This document shows positions 17,335 through 26,924 of a stretch of 62,874 nt of DNA, in pieces. Under the pieces are notes generated by a model. The model did no database searches. It was not told the DNA's origin and was given only the letters and a program-made list of their open reading frames with translations. Position numbers and translations under genes: made by a program. Source of the stretch: Methanobacteriota archaeon (GTDB lineage Archaea; Thermoplasmatota; Thermoplasmata; Thermoplasmatales; GCA-001856825); the NCBI GenBank assembly GCA_017857235.1, contig JAFMDN010000005.1, positions 1-62,874 of the forward strand, written 5' to 3'. The stretch's first letter is position 1; each line of letters starts with the position of its first letter.

Positions 17335-20300
17335 ATGCTTGAATCACAATTTGAAAAATTCGGATATTTTATAGAAAGGAATTACAAGATCATTATAGCA
17401 ATTTGGATAGTTATTTTCATAATCTCAACCCCATTTGCAATAAAGGCTACAAGCATTGTAAATTACAATGTGGAATTTACAGGATCAAATCAGAATTCAC
17501 TTTCACAAAAGGCACAGGCAATATTGAATACAGAATTCAAAAATAATTCAGATCCAAATGGAACAGCGGTTGTTGTCTTCGTAAATAAATCATTCAATTC
17601 AACCATCTCTTATGAACTATGGGTTTATTTTAATTCAACATATAAAAATGGATTAAAGGGATCATCATATTCAAGCATTGTATCCCCCTATGAAATATAT
17701 TCGAGATTTCTCAACTCTATTGGTAATAGTACATACGTTTTCTATAAAAACGTTGAAAACATTTCGTTTAAGTTAAATTCATCCTTTTTGAAAATACAAA
17801 ACTTCAGTAAGCTCGTAAATAAAACATTTGAAAATATTAATTTGCTCGATAATCTCTATAAGGGAACTTACTTCAAATTAAAAAATGCCACAAATTCTCT
17901 CTATCTATTGATTTCAAAATATTATGAAGCAACTAACTTTTCAGCATTTGTAATTTATGGAATACCGCTAGCGTATGAGAACATATATATAAAAATAAGC
18001 CAAATGGAACCAAATTTAAGTAACTCAACCAAAGATTCAATGGCGCGGAACATATTTCTCAACGATACCCATAATTTGTATAATAATTCTCTGGGATTGA
18101 TTTATTTTAATTATTTTTATAATTATTGGAATAATAGCAGCGGTGAGATTAGTTTAAGATTAAACAATTCAATAACCAATGCATATTATTCAACCTCTGT
18201 CTTACTAAATACTACAGAATATGAAATATTTCAAAGCGTATTTGAAAACTTAAATCTGCAAAGTTACATGAGCAATATTACAAGAAATTCTGTAATCCTG
18301 AACATCACATATTCCCTTGGATACAATTATGGAAAGCAGAATCCTATTGTGTATAATGCCACTTTCCAAACTTTCGTAAACAAGGGAAATTTAACAACAC
18401 TAACATATAACTTAACCCTGAACTTTCTTAATGGAACTTCAAATGCAATTGAGGAATTATTTAATGAGAGCCCCCTTAATTTCTTAAACTACATAATTTC
18501 AGTTCCCATAAATAACTCAACAGTATCTATGCAGATTTTATCAAGTTCTATAGGGAATTATTTAAAGAATATCTCTGCATCACTAAATTTAAGCGCCAAT
18601 TATTTTATAAACATCTCAACAAGCAGTTCGTTCAATATATTGAAAATGTATTACGTAACAAAGGTTTACCCGGAATTAAATAAATTTTCTAATCTTACCC
18701 ACATGGATCCTAGGTTAATCGCATGGGAAATGTTAAACAACACAACACAAAACTATTCTTACATCACAAAGAATTTCGTTGTTTCACTTCTAAAATATTC
18801 ACCCTTTGCCCAATTAGGAAATTTTTCAGCACTACTAACAGACTCTATAATTACAAAGGGATATCTCACTGAATTAGCTCCTTATGGACCACAGAGTGTG
18901 GGGATATCTATTAATTATAGCCTTTATGGACTACTTATACCACCAAATTTTGGTGGTTTTACATTTATAATAACCTTCAATCAATCATCTCTAAACTCCA
19001 CACAGTTAACCATAGTTAACCAATATTTGAGCGATCTGCAATCAAATTTTCCTGAATTGACAATTTATTATACCGGTTCTGATGAAATAGCTCATGGTCT
19101 CGAAAAAATAGCTAATCAGAGCTTAATACAATCCATAATCATTGGAGTAATTATATCCATAATAATAGTGGGTTTATATTTTAGGTCAATAAAGCTCGCA
19201 TTCATTCCCATGGGTTTCTTTATATTTTCTATGACAATCACCCTTGCATTATCTTACATAATGTTCGGGTTGTTACAACATTCCTCTCTTTCGTTTATAG
19301 TAACTACATTAAGTGCAATATTAATCATGGGTTTGAGTACAGATTATAGCGTATATATTATAAATAGATACCTAAGGACATCTCAAGATGAAAGGGTTAA
19401 GACAACCGTGCAATGGGCAGGCCATGCAGTATTTACCTCAAGCGTCATAGTAATCATTTCCTATTTAGTCATGGCTTTATTTAACATTCCACTAATAGGC
19501 GATGGAGGTTATTTGAATGCCCTGGGAATCTTAATCACATTACTGGTAGCTTTAACTCTGCTTCCATCTTTCCTCCATTATTCACACGGTAAATCTGTCT
19601 TAAAACACAAATTTAATTTCAGCAAAGTCGCATCTATATCCAGAAATCACAAGTATATGTTCACAGCATTCCTGGTAATATTACTGGTAGCATCATTAAT
19701 AATCTATGAAATTACCCCTACGAGTTTCGATCTACTTTCTCTGATACCAAACAATCCCGGAAAAATTGGTTATTATCAAATTGTTAAATCCTATGGTTTT
19801 GATCCGTTTGACAATAATTATATAATACTGAAATTGCCTTATAAAATTCTGAATAACGGAACTTTCAATTCAACCGATTTGAAAATTGTACAGAGTTTTG
19901 ATTGGCAAATTCTCCAAAGCGGTTATATAAATAAAATAGAAACGGTTGATTATCCGTTTGGTAGCTATGTTGATTTATTATCACTCAACAGTTCATATCC
20001 GTCTTATCATATCATTGTAAACCAGTCGTATAGTTTCATTGGTAAATCTGCTTATTATGTTTTAATAAATATTTACCCAGTAAGTGTAAGCTTTTCTCAG
20101 AATGCAGTAAATAGTATGTCAAAACTAGATAAGTTAGTATCAGAGTTATCTAAAAATTATGGCATTAATTATTGGATCGGTGGTCCATCACAAAGCCTTT
20201 TAGATAGCTCCAATTTCATAAAGGCTTCTACCTATACCATAGTAGAAGTCCTTTCCATAATAATATTCGTTGTGTTAAGTTATCAACTATCAGCATTGCT

Positions 20301-20757
20301 TACTCCATTAAGATTACTGCTAAATGTAGGAGTATCAACATTAACATCCGTTGCAGCATTCTATATTATATACAATTACACTTTGCATTACCCCATTATA
20401 GTATTCGGGCCGCTTTTCGTTATAGTTACACTGTTCGGAGTTGGCCTTGACTATGACATTTTCCTAATCACAAGAACCAGAGAAGAGGTCTTTAAGGGAA
20501 AGAGTGATGAAGATGCAATTGAAGAGGCATTGAAAGAGAACGCTGGAGTGATAATAGCTCTCGGACTCATCATCTCAGCAGTTTTCGGTGCGCTGATATT
20601 TAGTCCAATAAGGATAATAAGTGAAATCGGTGTTTCTATAACCATAGGAGTCTTGTTTGAAACACTTATCTCTTGGATGTTCCTTATACCTTCATTAATG
20701 CTAATAATGAAAAAATACAACTGGTGGCCTTCCAAAATTAGGGGGGATAAAAACTAG
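17335..20757 (+). CDS. MMPL-type RND superfamily exporter with a very large first external domain
   Basis: The 1140-residue membrane protein has one N-terminal helix (IIIAIWIVIFIISTPFAI) and then ~560 extracytoplasmic residues unusually rich in Asn with many N-x-S/T sequons. A five-helix cluster follows, including MGLSTDYSVYIINRYLR; then a second external domain and a second cluster with GVGLDYDIFLITRTREEV. The paired 'DYxxxxxxR' signatures are those of MMPL/RND proteins that use the proton gradient to export lipids or drugs. The first loop is much longer than in ordinary MMPL proteins. The start lies behind a leaderless-type promoter (CTTTTATTAATAAG). The substrate is unknown; membrane lipid trafficking is possible. 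Confidence 0.85.
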   Translation: MLESQFEKFGYFIERNYKIIIAIWIVIFIISTPFAIKATSIVNYNVEFTGSNQNSLSQKAQAILNTEFKNNSDPNGTAVVVFVNKSFNSTISYELWVYFNSTYKNGLKGSSYSSIVSPYEIYSRFLNSIGNSTYVFYKNVENISFKLNSSFLKIQNFSKLVNKTFENINLLDNLYKGTYFKLKNATNSLYLLISKYYEATNFSAFVIYGIPLAYENIYIKISQMEPNLSNSTKDSMARNIFLNDTHNLYNNSLGLIYFNYFYNYWNNSSGEISLRLNNSITNAYYSTSVLLNTTEYEIFQSVFENLNLQSYMSNITRNSVILNITYSLGYNYGKQNPIVYNATFQTFVNKGNLTTLTYNLTLNFLNGTSNAIEELFNESPLNFLNYIISVPINNSTVSMQILSSSIGNYLKNISASLNLSANYFINISTSSSFNILKMYYVTKVYPELNKFSNLTHMDPRLIAWEMLNNTTQNYSYITKNFVVSLLKYSPFAQLGNFSALLTDSIITKGYLTELAPYGPQSVGISINYSLYGLLIPPNFGGFTFIITFNQSSLNSTQLTIVNQYLSDLQSNFPELTIYYTGSDEIAHGLEKIANQSLIQSIIIGVIISIIIVGLYFRSIKLAFIPMGFFIFSMTITLALSYIMFGLLQHSSLSFIVTTLSAILIMGLSTDYSVYIINRYLRTSQDERVKTTVQWAGHAVFTSSVIVIISYLVMALFNIPLIGDGGYLNALGILITLLVALTLLPSFLHYSHGKSVLKHKFNFSKVASISRNHKYMFTAFLVILLVASLIIYEITPTSFDLLSLIPNNPGKIGYYQIVKSYGFDPFDNNYIILKLPYKILNNGTFNSTDLKIVQSFDWQILQSGYINKIETVDYPFGSYVDLLSLNSSYPSYHIIVNQSYSFIGKSAYYVLINIYPVSVSFSQNAVNSMSKLDKLVSELSKNYGINYWIGGPSQSLLDSSNFIKASTYTIVEVLSIIIFVVLSYQLSALLTPLRLLLNVGVSTLTSVAAFYIIYNYTLHYPIIVFGPLFVIVTLFGVGLDYDIFLITRTREEVFKGKSDEDAIEEALKENAGVIIALGLIISAVFGALIFSPIRIISEIGVSITIGVLFETLISWMFLIPSLMLIMKKYNWWPSKIRGDKN

Positions 20758-20785
20758 AAAAAGATTTTTAAGTAATTTTGAATAG

Positions 20786-21127
20786 ATGACCATGAGTTCC
20801 ATAGAGTTTCTTAAAAAAACAGTTGAGATGCTAGATCAAAAACCGGAAATTAAAAAAGAAATTCTATCATTTAAGAAAGTTTTCCAAATTGAGATAAGTG
20901 ACGGAAATCCATATTATGTGGATTTAACATCTGATAGTGTAAAGATAATAGAAGGAAAACACCCTTCTCCTAATGCCACCATAATTGCCCAGGACCAGGT
21001 TCTTGAAGATGTTTTCTCCGGGAAACTAGATGGTGTGAAAGCTTTCATGACAGGCAAATTAAAGATTAAGGGTGATGCATTTTCAGTCCAGAAACTATCC
21101 AGTACCATAAATAAGGCAAGGAAGTGA
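20786..21127 (+). CDS. SCP2 sterol/lipid-binding domain protein
   Basis: The 113-residue product is a single SCP2 domain: FKKVFQIEISDGNPYYVDL, then PNATIIAQDQVLEDVFSGKLDG and AFMTGKLKIKGDAFSVQKLSS, where 'F..GKlkikGD' is the family hallmark. SCP2 domains bind acyl-CoA or other lipids in a hydrophobic tunnel. It sits 4 nt before the hydratase/dehydrogenase gene, so it probably presents acyl-CoA intermediates to beta-oxidation enzymes. The ATG at 20792 gives better spacing from the TTTTTAAGTA box and is an alternative start. Confidence 0.85.
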   Translation: MTMSSIEFLKKTVEMLDQKPEIKKEILSFKKVFQIEISDGNPYYVDLTSDSVKIIEGKHPSPNATIIAQDQVLEDVFSGKLDGVKAFMTGKLKIKGDAFSVQKLSSTINKARK

Positions 21128-21131
21128 TTTT

Positions 21132-23135
21132 ATGAAGGTAGCTGTTATCGGCGCCGGTGAAATGGGTAGAGGAATTGCTCTGGTTTTTGCATCATCAAAA
21201 TTTGAAGTAGCACTTGAGGATGCTTTTCCTCAGGCTCTTGAAAAGGCAAAAGCATATATAGAAGAAAATTTGAAAAGATCAGTAGAAAAAGGTAACATTA
21301 AGAAAGGGGAAGATCAGGAAATTTTAGGAAGAATCAAATTTACATCTAGTTTAGAAGAGGCAGTTAAGGGTGTCGATATAGTTGTTGAGGCAGTGCCTGA
21401 AATAGTAAACCTGAAGCAAGAGATATTTGAAAAACTCGATAAATTGACTCCTGAAAACGTTATATTAGCGACAAACACCTCCAACATTAAAATTTCTGAG
21501 ATATCAAAGAACGTGAATCATAAGGAAAGAGTAATAGGAATGCACTTCTTCAACCCTGCAAACAGAATGAAGCTTGTGGAAGTTATCAAATCAGAGTACA
21601 CTTCAGATGAAATATTTAACAAAACATTCGAAATATCGATGCAAATAGGTAAGGTACCAGTAAAGGTACTAAAAGATTCACCAGGTTTCATAGTTAATAG
21701 AATAAATGCACCAGACATGCTATTCTTTTGCAAAATTATAGATATGGGAATAGCAAAGCCGGAAGAAGTGGATGCATTTGCAAAGGAGCAGGGTCTTCCT
21801 ATGGGCCCTTACGAATTAATGGATTTCGTAGGTTTAGATGTTGTAATTCATTCAATGGACTATTATGCGGAAACTATATCTCCAGAGTATAGGGAATGTA
21901 ACTTTGTAAGGGAATTAGTTAATAAAGGTTTCCTCGGTAAAAAAACTGGAAAAGGGATTTATGATTGGTCAAGCGGAAGGGCAAATATACCAAAGGCAGA
22001 ACCTACGGATAAAGTTTCTCTCATGGATCTATTTTCCATAGAAATCAATGAGGCTATAAAATTAATAGAGGAGAAAGTAGCAGTTCCAGATGATATTGAA
22101 ACAGCAGTAAAATTGGGCCTAAATAGGCCATTCGGTCCGATTTCTGTGGCCAAATCTTCCACAACTGCTGAAATAAAGAAAAATCTTGAAGATCTGGCCT
22201 CCAGATTCAAGGTTAAGGTCTTTGAACCAACAGAATCCATAAAAAATGGCAAAATGAAAGAACTTTTGAATATCAAATCGTTCCAGGAAGAATCTAAAGA
22301 AAAACCAAAGGAAGCACAAAAGTCTATAGGAACAGTGAGTGAGGCCAAAGCTGTTAGAAGATATGAAACACTTTACATAGAAAAGATGGAAAATTACGTG
22401 GCTAAACTCGTTTTAAATCGCCCTAAGCATAACCTTATAAATACTGATTTATTGAATGATTTAGAAGCGGCTATTAAGGAATTATGGGAGGATAAGGAGA
22501 TTAGAGTTGTAATAATAACAGGTTCAAACGAAAATTTCTCAGCAGGCGCGGAGCTTTCCCAATTCATACCCGGTATGTTTGATTTTGTCGAATATTCAAG
22601 GAAAGGGGAGAGGGTGTTCAAACTACTTCAGGAAATTCCCAAAGTAGTCATAGCAGAAATCAAAAAGTACGCATTAGGGGGCGGGTTTGAAATGGCACTT
22701 TCTTGTGACATCCGGGTTTCCACTCCAGATGCTCAAATCGGATTCCCAGAGGTTACTCTCGGGTTAATACCTGCTTGGTCAGGTTCTCAAAGACTGGCTA
22801 AATTGATAGGTATGTCAAGAGCTGCAGACCTTATATTAACTGGTAGAAAATTCACGGGAAAGGAAGCATATGAGATGGGTATAGTTACACATGTGTATGA
22901 CAACGATAAAGTTGATTCTGAGACTATTAAGCTTGCAGAATCAATTTCTCTTGGCACCTCGCCAATAGCTGTGGCTTTGGCAAAGCGGCTGATAAACAGA
23001 GGATCCGAAATATCTTATGATAACGGTCTTGAAATGGAATCCCTCGCTGCTGGAATACTTTACGGCACAGATGATTTGAAGGAAGGAATATCTGCCATGT
23101 TACAAAAAAGAAAACCAGAATTCCAGGGAAAATAA
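21132..23135 (+). CDS. Bifunctional 3-hydroxyacyl-CoA dehydrogenase / enoyl-CoA hydratase
   Basis: The 667-residue fusion carries the dehydrogenase first and the crotonase second. Residues 1-290 have the NAD-binding loop GAGEMGRGIA and catalytic-region motifs (EAVPEIVNLK, TNTSNIKISEIS, IGMHFFNPANRMKLVEV). Residues about 300-390 form the C-terminal helical dehydrogenase domain. From about 415 to the end is the crotonase fold with the oxyanion-hole GSNENFSAGAEL and both catalytic glutamates (GGGFEMALSCDI and GFPEVTLGLIPAW). It hydrates enoyl-CoA and oxidises 3-hydroxyacyl-CoA with NAD. This domain order is common in archaea. A GGAAGTGAT ribosome-binding site precedes the start. It is the second gene of the SCP2-fusion-EMO operon. 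Confidence 0.95.
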   Translation: MKVAVIGAGEMGRGIALVFASSKFEVALEDAFPQALEKAKAYIEENLKRSVEKGNIKKGEDQEILGRIKFTSSLEEAVKGVDIVVEAVPEIVNLKQEIFEKLDKLTPENVILATNTSNIKISEISKNVNHKERVIGMHFFNPANRMKLVEVIKSEYTSDEIFNKTFEISMQIGKVPVKVLKDSPGFIVNRINAPDMLFFCKIIDMGIAKPEEVDAFAKEQGLPMGPYELMDFVGLDVVIHSMDYYAETISPEYRECNFVRELVNKGFLGKKTGKGIYDWSSGRANIPKAEPTDKVSLMDLFSIEINEAIKLIEEKVAVPDDIETAVKLGLNRPFGPISVAKSSTTAEIKKNLEDLASRFKVKVFEPTESIKNGKMKELLNIKSFQEESKEKPKEAQKSIGTVSEAKAVRRYETLYIEKMENYVAKLVLNRPKHNLINTDLLNDLEAAIKELWEDKEIRVVIITGSNENFSAGAELSQFIPGMFDFVEYSRKGERVFKLLQEIPKVVIAEIKKYALGGGFEMALSCDIRVSTPDAQIGFPEVTLGLIPAWSGSQRLAKLIGMSRAADLILTGRKFTGKEAYEMGIVTHVYDNDKVDSETIKLAESISLGTSPIAVALAKRLINRGSEISYDNGLEMESLAAGILYGTDDLKEGISAMLQKRKPEFQGK

Positions 23136-23150
23136 AGGTGAGTAAATAAG

Positions 23151-25160
23151 ATGTATCTTTTTTCAATTATAGTTTTAATTTTCTTATTGATTTCATTAGG
23201 TTTGTTCCTCTTTGCAATTTATAAATTACTATGGTACATGATAAAGATCCCACAAAAGAAAAAAGAGATTAAACCAAATATCGGCTGGCGAATTTATCTG
23301 GGTTTCAGAAATGTCATATTCCAAGGAAAACTTTTCAAGGAAACCAGCGGAGGTATATTGCATGCTTTAATGTTTTGGGGATTCCTGGCCTTTGCATTTT
23401 ACTCTTCTGATCTTTTAATAACCTCATTGAACCCGTCTTTTGTATTTCCTATACACGGGGTTGCAGAATATGCTATTTTCTTCACGGTTGATTTATTTGC
23501 TGTTATAGTTGCACTTGACGTAATCTATGCCGTTTACAGGAGATGGATAAAGAAGATCAAAAGATATCAGGGGTTCAATGGGTTTGAGGCTGCATTCATA
23601 CTAGCCTTAATAGAAACACTTATGATTACATATCTTTTATTATCAGCATTAAGAATAGATGGTTATACTAAAGGAATTCCCGGGAGTATAATGGAGGGTT
23701 TACCACCAACAGTAACACCATTCAGCTATCTTGTATCAAGACTAATACCACACTTGAATGGTCCTGAGGCCTCGGTTTTATATTGGATAATTTATTCGAT
23801 ACACATTGGGGTATTTCTAATATTTCTAGCGTATATTCCAAATTCTAAACATCTCCATATAGTTGCAGCCCCATTCAATGTACTTCTGGCAGATGACAAG
23901 CCAAGGGGGGCGGTAGAGCCAATTGATTTTGAAAAGCAAACGAGATTTGGAGCCACTGACTTAAGGGACTTTTCTTGGAAAGACTATCTTGATTTTTATT
24001 CATGTACCGAATGTGGAAGATGTACTGCTAATTGCCCAGCTAACCTGACTGGAAAAACATTGTCGCCAAGAAGCATAATATGGGATATCAGGATGGACTT
24101 AATGCAGGAGGGAGAAGAATACAGGAAGAGGGGGGCCCCTTCTGATTTTACGTTCAAGGAGATACCTGGCAATGTAATATCTGAAGAGGATCTGTGGGCC
24201 TGCACAACATGCAGTGCATGTGTTGAAGCTTGTCCTGTAATGATCAATCATGTTGACAAAATAATTGAAATGAGAAGGTCTCTTGTTCTTAATAAAGGTA
24301 GTGCACCAAAGCAAGTACTAGAAATGTATAGAAATATGGAATCTTATGGGAGTCCGTGGGCGAATGACCCGTCTACCAGAGCGGCATGGGCAGAAGGTTT
24401 AAACGTTCCAGATCTTTCAAAAGATCCAGAAACAAAATTCGAATATCTTTTCTGGGTAGGATGTTCAGCTTCATACGATCCTAGGAATCAAGAGATTGCG
24501 CGATCATTTGTTGAGATTTTAAATTCAGCGGGTGTTTCATATGCTATATTAGGCTCTCAGGAAACATGCAGTGGAGACCCTGCGAGGAGATCGGGAAATG
24601 AGTACTTGGCACAAATGTTAACAAACAACAACATCGAAACTTTCAAAAAATACAATGTTAAAAAGATTATAACCATATGTCCCCACTGCTTCAACACTTT
24701 CAAAAATGATTACAAAGGTATAGATCTGGAAGTTATACATCATACTGAATTAATAGATGAACTTCTCAAATCTGGAAAGATAAAGTTACAGGAGAAGAAA
24801 AATACTGAAAAATTTACATATCACGATTCATGCTATTTGGCAAGGTACAACAGAGTTATTGATGCACCCAGGGAGATTATTCTGAACCTTACGGACAATT
24901 TCCAGGAAATGGAAATGAATAAGACCAAGGCACTATGTTGCGGGGCTGGTGGCGCAAGAATGTGGATGGAAGAAAACGTAGGCACTAAAATATCTCATGC
25001 AAGGATTGAACAGGCAGATAAGATAAATGCTAGTACTGTAATTACTGCGTGTCCCTACTGTATGACCATGCTGGATGATGCAAGAAAAGTGACAAATAGG
25101 GAAGATAAAATTAAAGTAAAGGATATAGCAGAATTTGTAGCGGAAAATTTAAAAAATTAA
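23151..25160 (+). CDS. Membrane Fe-S ETF:(mena)quinone oxidoreductase (EtfD/EMO-like, HdrD-related)
   Basis: The 669-residue product has an N-terminal membrane part (~1-240, about five helices, NarI-like with spaced histidines such as ILHALMFWG). Two 4Fe-4S motifs follow (CTECGRCTANCP and CTTCSACVEACP), then two CCG-type domains (ETCSGDPARRSGNE with ICPHC, and HDSCYLARY with CCGAGGARMW and CPYC). This architecture matches EtfD/EMO proteins, which take electrons from reduced ETF in fatty-acid oxidation and pass them to membrane quinone. It is encoded right after the beta-oxidation fusion gene and faces the convergent ETF genes, which supports that role. Specific quinone and ligands are inferred. 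Confidence 0.85.
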   Translation: MYLFSIIVLIFLLISLGLFLFAIYKLLWYMIKIPQKKKEIKPNIGWRIYLGFRNVIFQGKLFKETSGGILHALMFWGFLAFAFYSSDLLITSLNPSFVFPIHGVAEYAIFFTVDLFAVIVALDVIYAVYRRWIKKIKRYQGFNGFEAAFILALIETLMITYLLLSALRIDGYTKGIPGSIMEGLPPTVTPFSYLVSRLIPHLNGPEASVLYWIIYSIHIGVFLIFLAYIPNSKHLHIVAAPFNVLLADDKPRGAVEPIDFEKQTRFGATDLRDFSWKDYLDFYSCTECGRCTANCPANLTGKTLSPRSIIWDIRMDLMQEGEEYRKRGAPSDFTFKEIPGNVISEEDLWACTTCSACVEACPVMINHVDKIIEMRRSLVLNKGSAPKQVLEMYRNMESYGSPWANDPSTRAAWAEGLNVPDLSKDPETKFEYLFWVGCSASYDPRNQEIARSFVEILNSAGVSYAILGSQETCSGDPARRSGNEYLAQMLTNNNIETFKKYNVKKIITICPHCFNTFKNDYKGIDLEVIHHTELIDELLKSGKIKLQEKKNTEKFTYHDSCYLARYNRVIDAPREIILNLTDNFQEMEMNKTKALCCGAGGARMWMEENVGTKISHARIEQADKINASTVITACPYCMTMLDDARKVTNREDKIKVKDIAEFVAENLKN

Positions 25161-25176
25161 AAATTAATTTTTTTAT

Positions 25177-26058
25177 TTATAACATCTCAATCAATTTTGG
25201 AACTGCTTTGTACAGGTCAGCAACCAAACCTAAATCACATTCTTGGAATATGGGTGCATTTTTATCTTTGTTAATAGCTATTACAGTCTTAGAATCTCTC
25301 ATTCCTGCAATATGCTGTATCTGTCCAGATATTCCAATTGCTATGTATAATTTAGGTCTAACCTTCTTACCGGAGTATCCAACCTGCCTTTCTTCACTCA
25401 GCCAGTGGTAATCCAAACAGACAGGTCTTGAACCAGCTATTTCTCCCTTGACCTTTTTCGCCAGCTGTTCAATTAATGCTAGACCCTCCTTTTTGCCGAG
25501 TCCCCTTCCCACTGAAACTATGACTTCTGCCTTTTCTATATCCACTCCCTGGGATTGCTTTGGGTTAATCGCAAGAACTTTTATTGGGCCATCAGGGATC
25601 TTTAGTTCTTCTGATAAACTTTTCCTTTCAGATTTTATCCCTTCTCCAACTCCTGGTGTTACTGTTAGAATTTTAGCATCACTCTCTTCCTCAAGCACAA
25701 CCTTTCCTCCTAATGAAAATCTCTTTGTAATCAGTTTATTACCATCGAATCTGTAATTGAAAACTTCAGGCATATAATCTAAATTTAGTTTACTGGATAC
25801 GTATGCTGCCACATCCCTGCCGATGGTGGTTGAACTAATTAATATAAAGTCATACCCTTTTTTAAATTCGGATATCAAGGTCTCTCCTATACAACTATAT
25901 ACTGGCTGACCCTTTAGGAATATTACTTTTTCAGCTCCGAAATATAGTAAATCTTCATTTGATTCTGTAGTCATAAGTGTGAATTGGGAATCCTGCATAG
26001 CCCTGCCCATGATTTGCTTTGCCATATCATAGTTATCTGAAAATATAAGAGCCTTCAT
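25177..26058 (-). CDS. etfA: Electron transfer flavoprotein alpha subunit
   Basis: The 293-residue product has the FAD-binding C-terminal signature VGYSGKKVRPKLYIAIGISG followed by QHIAGMRDSKTVIAINKD and FQECDLGLVADL. The N-terminal domain is shorter than usual. With the beta subunit it accepts electrons from acyl-CoA dehydrogenases and transfers them to the membrane Fe-S protein encoded next to it. It overlaps etfB by 4 nt (ATGA) with a GAGGTGG ribosome-binding site. No bifurcation-specific ferredoxin or NADH partner was seen. Confidence 0.93.
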   Translation of the reverse strand: MKALIFSDNYDMAKQIMGRAMQDSQFTLMTTESNEDLLYFGAEKVIFLKGQPVYSCIGETLISEFKKGYDFILISSTTIGRDVAAYVSSKLNLDYMPEVFNYRFDGNKLITKRFSLGGKVVLEEESDAKILTVTPGVGEGIKSERKSLSEELKIPDGPIKVLAINPKQSQGVDIEKAEVIVSVGRGLGKKEGLALIEQLAKKVKGEIAGSRPVCLDYHWLSEERQVGYSGKKVRPKLYIAIGISGQIQHIAGMRDSKTVIAINKDKNAPIFQECDLGLVADLYKAVPKLIEML

Positions 26059-26801
26059 TTTACCACCTCTTTTATAACTTTTACGATCTCAGGCAATCCC
26101 TTATCCATATCTTCAAATATTATTCTCTTTCTCTCGCTCTTCGGAGCCATTTTGCTCAGTACCTTTGAATAGGATTCAACAGGCAAATTCAATGGCTCAA
26201 TATTTATCTTCTTCTGTCCTGCCTTCATTATCATCATTACCGGTGGAAAACGAGGTTCATTGGTTTCCTGTGTCACTGAAATTACACAAGGTAAAGGAGC
26301 AGTTTCATCTGCTACAAATTTTTCAGCTCCCTCGGAAGCGATTGCTGTTTTATCGTTAATTTCAATTTTCAGCGCGTTGGATAACAGAGGGTAATTTAGC
26401 TGGGTGGCGAGAAAACTTGCAAGCATTCCAGACATTGAATCTGCTGACTGATTACCCAGAATAATGATGTCATGGGGGATTTGTTTTATTTTGTTTGCCA
26501 ATACTTTCGCGGTAAATCTTGGATTGCTTTCAGTATATCCAGTTATAATGTAGCCATCGTCAACGCCCATGGCATACGCCTCTTTCATGACCTGTGTTCC
26601 TTTCTCATTCCCAAACATAACGGCAGTTACCTTGCCACCATATTTTTCTTTTAATCGAACTGCTGCCTCTACTGCATTTTTGCTTAAATTCTCAAATCTG
26701 TACGGGACACCTTCGAGTATGGGAGCACCCGTATCTTTGTTAATTTTTATTAATTCTAGATCCGGTATCTGTTTTATGAGAACTATAATATTGTAAGGCA
26801 T
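26055..26801 (-). CDS. etfB: Electron transfer flavoprotein beta subunit
   Basis: The 248-residue product matches ETF beta: it starts with IIVLIKQIPDLELIKINKDTG, continues with AVEAAVRLKEKYGGKVTAVMFG and then IIILGNQSADSMSGMLAS, the segment that holds the AMP/second nucleotide. It partners the downstream alpha subunit. The pair is transcribed away from the thiolase gene from a shared ~120-nt divergent promoter region. A GGTG ribosome-binding site lies just before the ATG. Confidence 0.93.
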   Translation of the reverse strand: MPYNIIVLIKQIPDLELIKINKDTGAPILEGVPYRFENLSKNAVEAAVRLKEKYGGKVTAVMFGNEKGTQVMKEAYAMGVDDGYIITGYTESNPRFTAKVLANKIKQIPHDIIILGNQSADSMSGMLASFLATQLNYPLLSNALKIEINDKTAIASEGAEKFVADETAPLPCVISVTQETNEPRFPPVMMIMKAGQKKINIEPLNLPVESYSKVLSKMAPKSERKRIIFEDMDKGLPEIVKVIKEVVK

Positions 26802-26892
26802 ATTAGCACCAAACTAAAATTCCTTCCAAATATTATTACTTTTTCAAGTTATTGTGACATTCATTGGAGTTTTACTTCGGTAAACAATGCGA

Positions 26893-26904
26893 TTTAATTA
26901 AATA
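26893..26904 (+). promoter_or_regulatory. TATA-like promoter for the thiolase gene
   Basis: TTTAATTAAATA lies 21-32 nt before the ATG at 26925, the expected distance for a leaderless archaeal transcript. This supports the ATG over the upstream TTG used by the ORF track. Confidence 0.5.
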
Positions 26905-26924
26905 CGGGATTATCATGATTGAGT

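Noticed and set aside
21959-22348. 129-residue minus-strand ORF within the hydratase/dehydrogenase fusion
   Set aside because: It is a shadow of a strongly supported gene, with no start signal.
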